Shown: positions 1-6,282 of the stretch, one piece after another
Layout of the letters: each line of letters opens with the position of its first letter
Numbering within the stretch: the first letter of the stretch is position 1
DNA from: CAZBWE01 sp964495465
GTDB taxonomy: Bacteria > Planctomycetota > Phycisphaerae > Sedimentisphaerales > Anaerobacaceae
Assembly (NCBI GenBank): GCA_964495465.1
Contig: CAZBWE010000015.1
Location: 1-35,578, forward strand
Length of the DNA: 35,578 nucleotides
Reading direction: 5' to 3'
Notes under the pieces: model-generated
Told to the model about the DNA's origin: nothing
The model's input: the letters and a program-made list of their open reading frames with translations, nothing else
Database searches by the model: none
Made by a program: the position numbers and the translations under genes

Positions 1-248
1 GTCTCATCGTGGCCTTGTTTATCTTTATACTTAGCTGAATAAACAAATTCCAGCCCGGTATTTTCCACCCTTAATTTGCCCCAGATTGTCTTGCCCGAAG
101 TCTCCAGCAAAGTGACCATATTCTGCGAAAAATCCTTCAGGCATTTATCCCTGGTTCTCCCCCTTATAAAAGCACCAACTCCCGTAGCCAGAACAATAAA
201 AATTATAGTTAAAGCCGTATATGGTATTGCAGCTAAAACATAAACCAT
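1..248 (-). CDS. Partial membrane-anchored protein, unknown function
   Basis: The reading frame is open from an ATG at 248 (minus) to the window edge, so only the first 82 or so residues are visible. The N-terminus is one hydrophobic segment (about residues 2-27, rich in A, I, L, V and T) followed by a basic stretch (RGRTRDK), the pattern of a bitopic membrane anchor with a soluble domain after it. A GGGAG ribosome-binding site lies 6 nt before the ATG. It starts 29 nt after the dprA stop on the same strand, so the two are probably co-transcribed. I do not recognise the soluble part (NMVTLLETSGKTIWGKLRV and following), and nothing visible gives a function. Confidence 0.6.
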   Translation of the reverse strand, partial: MVYVLAAIPYTALTIIFIVLATGVGAFIRGRTRDKCLKDFSQNMVTLLETSGKTIWGKLRVENTGLEFVYSAKYKDKQGHDE

Positions 249-277
249 AAGCCACTCCCTTGAACCAAATCAAAAAA

Positions 278-1432
278 CTATCTTCGGAGAAACAAATTAC
301 CCGGCAGCTGCTTAATCAAGCCCTTAAGTCGAAGCGATATCAGCCCTGCATTAATACTACCCGCCGCCAAATTCGTATCTGCGATTATCTGCTCCACGTG
401 CACCGGCTCCTTATTTAGACAGCCGAAAATCGTTTTTTCACCTTCACTTAGTTTCAATTGGCTCACATCAAATAAAGGCCTTTCGACCTTCTCATCTGCC
501 TTTTGGGCTGCTGCACATACGTAACTCTGAAGCTGCTCACCAATATATCCGAGCACCTCCATAACATCTTCAACGCCCTCTATCAGCTTCGCACCCTGTT
601 TTATCAACTGATGTGCCCCCTTACTCAAAGGCGAATCAATCTTGCCCGGCACGGCCATTACCTCCCGATTATTGTCCAGCGCAGCCCCGGCGGTAATCAG
701 CGCACCCGAGCTCAGACCTGCCTCAACAACAATCGTCCCCAGTGACAATCCTGCTATTATTCTGTTACGTGGTGGAAAGTTTTCCGACAACGGTTCATAT
801 TGCAGCGGCAATTCGCTGATGCAGGCGCCGGACTCGGCAATAAGCTCAAATAGTTTTTCGTTCTCCGGCGGGAAGATATTCGCCAGGCCGCAGCCCTGCA
901 CCGCAATCGTTCGTCCGCCAGCCGACAGCGCCCCCTGATGCGCAGAAGTGTCTATGCCGCGAGCCATTCCTGAGCATATAGTAAAGCCGGCTGAACCTAA
1001 AAAATGAGCAAGCCGGGAAGACTGCTCCTGGCCGTATAAACTGCAACGCCGTGAACCGACTATCGAAACGCACAAATTGTCCTGCCGGGTCAAGCTACCC
1101 TTTATATAAAGAACAGGCGGCGGGTCGTATATCTGCTTTAACACAGGGGGATAACGCTCATCGTCAAGGTGAATCAGCCAAACTCCGAGCTTATCTGCCA
1201 ATTCCAGCTCAGCAGTAACATCAAATTTATCTCGCGTAGCTGCAATTCGTTCAGCAGTTTTATAACCAATCCCATCAATTTTGGTTAACTCACCAACCGA
1301 AGCCCCCAATACACGGTCTATCGAGCCAAAGTGTTTTACAAGCTTCGCAAAGGTCGTTGGGCCGACACCCTCGGCCCTTATAAGTTTGAGCCATTTTTCG
1401 ATATCAACAGAATTGTCCTGTCGTCTCGCCAT
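278..1432 (-). CDS. dprA: DNA-processing protein DprA
   Basis: DprA binds incoming single-stranded DNA and loads RecA during natural transformation in the cytoplasm. The 384-aa product has the family layout: a helix-hairpin-helix N-terminal region (VGPTTFAKLVKHFG and IDGIGYKTAERIA), then the Rossmann-like DprA core with SIVGSRR, CSGMARGIDTSAHQGAL, SELPL, FPPRNRIIAGLS and VVEAGLSSGALITA, and a C-terminal winged-helix-like domain (about residues 325-384). Length is typical of the longer DprA forms. The ATG at 1432 has no obvious Shine-Dalgarno sequence; a weak promoter is visible 30-55 nt upstream. It is followed by the partial membrane protein at 248. The identification is firm; whether the organism is naturally competent cannot be judged here. 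Confidence 0.96.
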   Translation of the reverse strand: MARRQDNSVDIEKWLKLIRAEGVGPTTFAKLVKHFGSIDRVLGASVGELTKIDGIGYKTAERIAATRDKFDVTAELELADKLGVWLIHLDDERYPPVLKQIYDPPPVLYIKGSLTRQDNLCVSIVGSRRCSLYGQEQSSRLAHFLGSAGFTICSGMARGIDTSAHQGALSAGGRTIAVQGCGLANIFPPENEKLFELIAESGACISELPLQYEPLSENFPPRNRIIAGLSLGTIVVEAGLSSGALITAGAALDNNREVMAVPGKIDSPLSKGAHQLIKQGAKLIEGVEDVMEVLGYIGEQLQSYVCAAAQKADEKVERPLFDVSQLKLSEGEKTIFGCLNKEPVHVEQIIADTNLAAGSINAGLISLRLKGLIKQLPGNLFLRR

Positions 1433-1460
1433 AATTTAGCAACCAGAAAAACTTGAGAAC

Positions 1461-1488
1461 AGTCTATCCGGTCACCGCCAATGGTCAA
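1461..1488 (-). promoter_or_regulatory. Candidate sigma-70-type promoter of dprA
   Basis: On the minus strand TTGACC (1483-1488) and TAGACT (1461-1466) are separated by 16 nt, about 30 nt before the dprA ATG. The -35 match is good and the -10 match is moderate. Confidence 0.35.
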
Positions 1489-1565
1489 GAAATTTTTACA
1501 ATTCGTGCCTCATAAAGCACAGATTGCACTTTGTTGATGGGGGTAATAGAGCGATGTTTTTTCAC

Positions 1566-1593
1566 TTGACAGCGACCTTAAACCTATTAAAAT
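1566..1593 (+). promoter_or_regulatory. Candidate sigma-70-type promoter of the two-component operon
   Basis: TTGACA (1566-1571), a 16-nt spacer and TAAAAT (1588-1593) form a near-consensus promoter. The predicted start near 1600 leaves a leader of about 70 nt before the first gene at 1673. Confidence 0.55.
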
Positions 1594-1672
1594 TCTTGTT
1601 CAGCTTGCCTATCTATACAGACACAGGGAGCCAGCATGGTTCGACATAGCTCACCATAAACAGAGATGCGAA

Positions 1673-1948
1673 ATGATACACGAAAATGAGGTCATTATGC
1701 TCCTGCTCGGCGTGGGCGTCCTTATCTTCATCCTGACAAGCCGCCTGCGACTGAAACAGATTCCCGCATCGAACATACTTACAGCCGCATTTTATATCGC
1801 CTTCGCAAGCTGGGTTTCGACTGTGCTCGAAGGTCTTTTCCTGGAAGGACTTTTTAACTATGTGGAGCATATATGCTACGCTGTCGGCTCTATATTGCTG
1901 GCCGTCTGGTGCCGGAAGGCATTTGCAACCAAAAAGGAGACGGCGTAA
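1673..1948 (+). CDS. Small three-TM membrane protein coupled to a histidine kinase
   Basis: This 91-aa protein has about three hydrophobic segments (roughly residues 8-22, 34-54 and 64-80) and a basic C-terminal tail (CRKAFATKKETA). Its stop codon overlaps the histidine kinase start (TAATG at 1946-1950), and the kinase's AAGGAGA ribosome-binding site lies inside its last codons, so the two are translationally coupled. Its segment order resembles the kinase's own N-terminal membrane domain: a first TM, a basic loop, a second TM ending in an LE motif, then a third aromatic-rich TM. It may therefore be an accessory sensor subunit; this is inference. A second in-frame ATG at 1697 is an alternative start. 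The family is not recognised. Confidence 0.7.
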   Translation: MIHENEVIMLLLGVGVLIFILTSRLRLKQIPASNILTAAFYIAFASWVSTVLEGLFLEGLFNYVEHICYAVGSILLAVWCRKAFATKKETA

Positions 1949-3375
1949 TGCATCCTCACCCGGTTGTAATTTTCGATATCATTACCTTCCTTGCCTGCCT
2001 AACTGCTTTGGTTTTCCTGTGTAAAAGCTCCATACACGCCAAACAGCACAGAACACAGTTACTTTTCTCAGGGCTTCTCGTTTTTACTCTGCTTTGCTAT
2101 AGCTTTTGCCTGATTCTGGAATGGTCCAGAGTAACCAGCCGGCTGGATATATTAGAGAACTTCATTGGTGTATTAGCGCCAATGTGGTGGGCGTTTGTTT
2201 TCTATGCCTTTCTGAAAGAAATTACGGAAAAGAATCTGCGCGAGAGCGAAGCGAGGCTCTACGAGCTTTTTGATGAGGCCCCCATAGGTTATCACGAACT
2301 GGATACCGAAGGACGTATCACACACATCAATAAGACAGAGCTCAAAATGCTTGGCTACAAATATGAGGAGATGCTCGGCCGACCTGTATGGGAATTCGTC
2401 ATCGAAGAGGAAACATCCAGGCAGGCGGTTATAGACAAACTGTCCGGTGCTATCCCACCGGGACAGGCATTGGAGCGAACTCTCAGGCAAAAAAACGGAA
2501 ACACGCTCCCAGTCCTGTGCGAGGACCGGCTCCTGCACGATGATTTCGGCAATATCACAGGCATCCGTTCCACTATACAAAATATCAGCAAGCGTAAGCA
2601 GGCAGAATACGACCGTGAACAGCTTATGGAAACACTGGCCTCGAAGAATAAAGAGCTTGAGTCGATTTTATACGTCACGTCACACGACCTGCGAGCGCCG
2701 CTGGTCAATATTCAAGGTTTTAGTCACGAGCTGTCTCTGAGCTGTGAACAGGTGCGCTCGGCCCTTAGAGACAGGAAAAAATCCGCAGATACGGACGAGA
2801 AGCTGCAAACCGCCTTGAACAAGGACATTCCAGAAGCGCTGGGCTTTATAACCAACAGCGCAAGCAGGATGGAATCATTGCTGTCGGGGCTGCTGCGGCT
2901 CTCACGGCTTGGAACTGCCGCGCTGAATATCGAGTCGCTGGATATGAATACCCTGCTGGCTGATGTCACCAAAAGTACAGAATATCAAATAAAGCAGGCC
3001 GGTGCAACGGTAAAGGTAGAGCCGCTACCACCCTGCCGCGGTGACTCTTCGCAGATAAACCAGGTCTTCACCAATATCCTGAATAATGCACTGAAATATC
3101 TTGACGACACCCGGCCGGGTATGATACGTGTATATGCCAAAGCCGAATACGGAAGGAATGTTTATTGCGTGGAGGATAACGGTGTGGGTATCGCACCCGA
3201 TCACAAGGAAAAAATATTCGAGATATTCTACCGGCTCGAACCGGATAAAAAACACGGAGAAGGGCTTGGCTTGACTATCGTAAAGCACATTCTCGAAAGA
3301 CACAACGGCAACATACGGGTGGAATCAAAGCCCGGCGTCGGAAGCAAATTCTTTATTTCTCTGCCAAGTGTCTGA
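1948..3375 (+). CDS. PAS-domain sensor histidine kinase, membrane-bound
   Basis: This 475-aa sensor kinase should autophosphorylate on His246 and pass phosphate to response regulators, probably the two encoded just downstream. Three TM segments (about 7-25, 38-58, 69-89) lead into a PAS domain (about 100-215, with LFDEAPIGYHELDTEGRI). The H-box is SHDLRAPL (His246), the N-box NQVFTNILNNALKY (371-384), G1 DNGVGIAP (410-417) and G2 GEGLGL (437-442), so all catalytic elements are present. There is no receiver domain. The start at 1948 is chosen from the TAATG overlap with the preceding gene and the AAGGAGA site 7 nt before it. The short N-terminal membrane domain has almost no extracytoplasmic loop, suggesting it senses something in the membrane or relies on the PAS domain. 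Confidence 0.92.
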   Translation: MHPHPVVIFDIITFLACLTALVFLCKSSIHAKQHRTQLLFSGLLVFTLLCYSFCLILEWSRVTSRLDILENFIGVLAPMWWAFVFYAFLKEITEKNLRESEARLYELFDEAPIGYHELDTEGRITHINKTELKMLGYKYEEMLGRPVWEFVIEEETSRQAVIDKLSGAIPPGQALERTLRQKNGNTLPVLCEDRLLHDDFGNITGIRSTIQNISKRKQAEYDREQLMETLASKNKELESILYVTSHDLRAPLVNIQGFSHELSLSCEQVRSALRDRKKSADTDEKLQTALNKDIPEALGFITNSASRMESLLSGLLRLSRLGTAALNIESLDMNTLLADVTKSTEYQIKQAGATVKVEPLPPCRGDSSQINQVFTNILNNALKYLDDTRPGMIRVYAKAEYGRNVYCVEDNGVGIAPDHKEKIFEIFYRLEPDKKHGEGLGLTIVKHILERHNGNIRVESKPGVGSKFFISLPSV

Positions 3376-3412
3376 ACAATAGATGAAATGGGGACAAGTG
3401 GAAAGGAAAAGA

Positions 3413-3859
3413 ATGAATAAAGAAGGTGTTATTCTTATTGCCGAAGATGATGAAGGACATTTTGAGCTGATAAAGAGAACTTTGCAGCGTGCCGGTGTCT
3501 GCAATGAAATACTTCGGTTTGCCGACGGCCAAGAGACGCTTGACTTTCTCTTTATAAAGGGCGACGGGCTCAAACGAGAGCCCAACAGGGAGTATCTTTT
3601 ACTGCTGGATATCCGTATGCCCAAAATAGACGGTATAGAAGTCCTTGAGAAAATCAAGCAGGACCCGAATTTAAAAAAGATTCCTGTGGTTATGTTAACT
3701 ACGACGGACGACCCGGTTACAATCGAGCGATGTCACGACCTCGGCTGCAGCGTTTATATAGTCAAGCCGGTCGAATACGAAGACTTCACAGACGCTGTCC
3801 ACAAAATAGGCCTGTTTCTTTCGGTTGTCGAGATACCTCAGGTCAGCGGTTTCAAATAA
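3413..3859 (+). CDS. Single-domain response regulator (Rcp1-like), first of a pair
   Basis: This 148-aa protein is a receiver domain with no output domain. Conserved positions are the acidic cluster E11-D12-D13, phosphoacceptor D66 (LLLLDIRMPKIDG), T96/T97 and K118 (IVKPVEY). The layout, with the AEDDEGHFELIKRTL start and the extended loop before the phosphorylated Asp, is that of Rcp1-type regulators partnered with PAS or phytochrome kinases. The ATG at 3413 is preferred to an in-frame ATG at 3383 because a GAAAGGAAAAG site precedes it and the resulting start (MNKEGVILIAEDD) matches the neighbouring paralogue (MNKNTVILIAEDD). It lies 37 nt after the kinase and 18 nt before the second regulator, so all are probably in one operon. 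Confidence 0.93.
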   Translation: MNKEGVILIAEDDEGHFELIKRTLQRAGVCNEILRFADGQETLDFLFIKGDGLKREPNREYLLLLDIRMPKIDGIEVLEKIKQDPNLKKIPVVMLTTTDDPVTIERCHDLGCSVYIVKPVEYEDFTDAVHKIGLFLSVVEIPQVSGFK

Positions 3860-3877
3860 AACAAGAGAAAAAATGCA

Positions 3878-4324
3878 ATGAATAAAAATACTGTCATTCT
3901 TATTGCCGAAGATGATATGGGGCACGTTGAGCTCGTAAAGAGAAATCTCTGGCGCAGCTGTGTCGAGAATCATATCCTGCAATTCAAGAACGGGCAGGAG
4001 ATAATAGACTTTTTGTTCGGTGAAGGTAATAAGGCAAAGCATAAGAAAAGCGACAGTTATATTTTGCTTCTCGATATTCGGATGCCCAAGGTTGATGGGC
4101 AACAAGTCCTCAGAAAGATTAAACAAGACAGTAAATTGAGAAAGATGCCGGTAATTATACTGACGACAACCGCTGATTTAAGCGAGATTGAACGCTATTA
4201 CCAAATGGGATGCAGCTTTTATATGATAAAGCCGGCAGATTACAGTAAATTTATGGAGGCGGTGGAGAATCTGGGAACATTCCTCTCTCTGAAAGGTCTC
4301 AGAATACCGGTAATAACAAGATAA
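3878..4324 (+). CDS. Single-domain response regulator (Rcp1-like), second of a pair
   Basis: This is a 148-aa receiver-only protein, the same length as its upstream neighbour and clearly a paralogue. D66 (LLLDIRMPKVDG), the acidic cluster E11-D12-D13, T96/T97 and K118 (MIKPADY) are all retained, so both copies should be phosphorylatable. The two differ most in the loop at residues 48-60 and in the last helix, suggesting different docking partners. No DNA-binding or enzymatic output domain is present, so it should act by protein contact or as a phosphate sink. It is the last gene of the kinase operon; no clear intrinsic terminator follows. Confidence 0.93.
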   Translation: MNKNTVILIAEDDMGHVELVKRNLWRSCVENHILQFKNGQEIIDFLFGEGNKAKHKKSDSYILLLDIRMPKVDGQQVLRKIKQDSKLRKMPVIILTTTADLSEIERYYQMGCSFYMIKPADYSKFMEAVENLGTFLSLKGLRIPVITR

Positions 4325-4667
4325 GGTATTTTTTACGAAACAACTGTAAAAAAAGTGGAGAAAAAAGAACCAGCCAGTTAAAAAAGAGTATAGGTAGTGT
4401 TATTTTTGCGTCAATTTGTCATGTGGGTGGCTTTCCAATGAAGAATACTCAAAAGAAGGCCTTTTATAAGAAAAACTAATCATATATTCATCAAATCTGG
4501 TGCAAAAAGAATTTTAATGCGAAGATGGCGCCACAATGGCCTTTTTATAAGTCTTTTGTTTACTATAGCTTATGTCCTATAATCAGGTATTATTTCGACT
4601 TTATGGGTCGGTACCCTTAACCACAAAATATTGACTAAAGAGCCTTTATTCGTTATCATAAAGTTTT
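4325..4667 (+). other. 343-nt AT-rich intergenic region before folC
   Basis: No gene is supported here. It contains two copies of a short motif, GGCCTTTTATAAG (4458-4470) and GGCCTTTTTATAAG (4538-4551), and ends in the folC promoter. There is no convincing terminator for the preceding response-regulator genes. Confidence 0.5.
4631..4659 (+). promoter_or_regulatory. Near-consensus promoter giving a leaderless folC transcript
   Basis: TTGACT (4631-4636), a 17-nt spacer and TATCAT (4654-4659) lie directly before folC. A start 6-8 nt after the -10 box would fall at about 4665-4668, on or next to the ATG at 4668. No Shine-Dalgarno sequence is present between the -10 box and the ATG. Confidence 0.6.
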
Positions 4668-6104
4668 ATGGCAAAAACAACAAAAATAACTCGGAAGAAA
4701 CAAACAAAAAAAGCCCCAGCCAAAATCACAAAAGTCAGGGACAAAAAGGCCTTTAATACCTATAAAGAGGCCATTAAATACCTCTACGAAAAGACCGACT
4801 ACGAAAAACAAAGCCGCCTGAGATATAATGTCACGACCTTTAACCTCAACAGAATGGAAAAGCTCCTGTCTTTGCTGGGTAAGCCACATAAAAAATTCCC
4901 TACAGTTCATATAGCCGGCACAAAAGGTAAGGGCTCTACAGCCGCAATGCTGGCTAAAATGCTTGAGGCGAATGGTTATAAAGTTGGTCTATACACTTCT
5001 CCGCATGTTGTAAACTTACACGAGCGAATTGCGGTCAACTCACAAATGATTAGCGAACGGGAAATGCTTGGCCTGCTAAACCGCGTTTACGCCCCGGTTG
5101 AGAAAATGGCAAAAGCCGACTCACCGACTTTCTTCGAAATAATGACCGCCATGGCATTTATGCACTTTGCGGATATAAAGGTTGACATCGGCGTAATCGA
5201 AACCGGTTTAGGCGGCAGACTGGACAGCACAAACGTCATCCAGCCCGAAGTAGTCGGCATAACCAGTATCAGTATCGACCATCAGAGCCAGCTTGGAGAT
5301 ACTATCGACAAGATTGCAGAGGAGAAGGCAGGTATTTTCAAGCGTGGCATACCGATTATTACTGTTCAGCAGGAGCCAGCGGCAATGCGCGTTCTGAAGT
5401 CGCTCGCTAACGCTGCCAAGGCGCCTCTGAGCGTTACCGGCGGAGACATTGATTTTTCGCACCGATTTGAAACTTCGCGGGAACACGGACCGCATACGAG
5501 AATCTGCCTGACGACACCAACGAGTAAATTCGAGCACCTGCGAGTGCCGATGCACGGCACACATCAGGCAATCAACTGCGGGCTGGCCCTGGCTATGCTG
5601 GATAAACTCAAGGCAAGCGGCTACAAGATTGACAATGAAAAAACAACCGAAGGGCTCGGCAAGGTATCCCTAACGGGCCGGATGGAAATGATTTGCGAAG
5701 ACCCCAGAATTATGATAGATGCCGCCCACAATGCTGCAAGCATCCGGGCCTTAATACACGCAATCGGCCAAAATATTCCTTATGACTCACTGGTGATAAT
5801 CTTCGGCTGTAATAAAGACAAAGACATTAAGGGAATGTTGAATGAACTACAATATGGGGCCGACAAGGTTGTTTTTACGCGCAGCAACTCCCCCAGAGCG
5901 GCATCGCCGGAAGATTTAGCAGAAATGTGGACGGAAATATGCGGCAAGATGTGCCAGGCAGCTCACGGCTTAGGTTTGGCATTGGAGCTGGCAAAAAATG
6001 CCATCAGTAAAGAAGACCTGATTTGTGTTACCGGCAGTTTTTATCTCATCGGCCAGGCGAAGATGCGTTTCTCGGCATCCGATTTAAGCGGACCGACCGA
6101 GTAA
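4668..6104 (+). CDS. folC: Bifunctional folylpolyglutamate / dihydrofolate synthase (FolC)
   Basis: FolC adds glutamate to dihydropteroate or tetrahydrofolate in an ATP-dependent reaction in the cytoplasm. The 478-aa product has the Mur-ligase-family P-loop GTKGKGST (84-91), the Ω-loop-type TSPHVVNLHERI segment, IGVIETGLGGRLDSTN with the conserved Glu-Thr-Gly and Asp, the central SIDHQSQLGDTIDKIAEEKAGIFK motif, and the C-terminal domain with MIDAAHN and FGCNKDKDI. The first 28 residues are lysine-rich and not part of the core; they could be an extension or indicate a later true start, but no better start with a ribosome-binding site is visible. The promoter overlaps the start region, suggesting a leaderless mRNA. 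Confidence 0.94.
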   Translation: MAKTTKITRKKQTKKAPAKITKVRDKKAFNTYKEAIKYLYEKTDYEKQSRLRYNVTTFNLNRMEKLLSLLGKPHKKFPTVHIAGTKGKGSTAAMLAKMLEANGYKVGLYTSPHVVNLHERIAVNSQMISEREMLGLLNRVYAPVEKMAKADSPTFFEIMTAMAFMHFADIKVDIGVIETGLGGRLDSTNVIQPEVVGITSISIDHQSQLGDTIDKIAEEKAGIFKRGIPIITVQQEPAAMRVLKSLANAAKAPLSVTGGDIDFSHRFETSREHGPHTRICLTTPTSKFEHLRVPMHGTHQAINCGLALAMLDKLKASGYKIDNEKTTEGLGKVSLTGRMEMICEDPRIMIDAAHNAASIRALIHAIGQNIPYDSLVIIFGCNKDKDIKGMLNELQYGADKVVFTRSNSPRAASPEDLAEMWTEICGKMCQAAHGLGLALELAKNAISKEDLICVTGSFYLIGQAKMRFSASDLSGPTE

Positions 6105-6110
6105 CAATAA

Positions 6111-6146
6111 ACAAAAAGAAATCCCCTTTCCAGCTGGACAGGAACT
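6111..6146 (+). repeat. Degenerate copy of the element found inside rhaB
   Basis: This 36-nt stretch after folC matches 6516-6551 inside rhaB at 29 of 36 positions, sharing ACAAAAAG, AATC, CCTTTC and GGACAGGA. The terminal inverted repeats seen in the rhaB copy are not preserved here, so it looks older or partial. Confidence 0.5.
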
Positions 6147-6172
6147 TTGAGATAGTTTCTTAATATTTGTTA

Positions 6173-6201
6173 TTGACTATTTCCAACCATACCTTTTTAA
6201 T
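6173..6201 (+). promoter_or_regulatory. Candidate promoter of the rhamnose cluster
   Basis: TTGACT (6173-6178), a 17-nt spacer and TTTAAT (6196-6201) are a good sigma-70 match. The predicted leader to the rhaB ATG is about 75 nt. Confidence 0.6.
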
Positions 6202-6246
6202 CTTTGTTTTACGTGGTCTTCTTAACGTGCAGGCATAAACTCACCC

Positions 6247-6264
6247 CGCTTCGTGGGCGAAGCG
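6247..6264 (+). promoter_or_regulatory. Hairpin in the rhaB leader
   Basis: CGCTTCG (6247-6253) and CGAAGCG (6258-6264) form a perfect 7-bp stem with a TGGG loop. It ends a few nt before the GAGGGG ribosome-binding site of rhaB and could affect translation or mRNA stability. No T-run follows, so it is not an intrinsic terminator. Confidence 0.45.
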
Positions 6265-6282
6265 AGGCGAGAGGGGCTTTAG

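Noticed and set aside
846..1073. Second minus-strand frame inside dprA
   Set aside because: It overlaps the well-supported DprA frame and shows no recognisable motif or ribosome-binding site.
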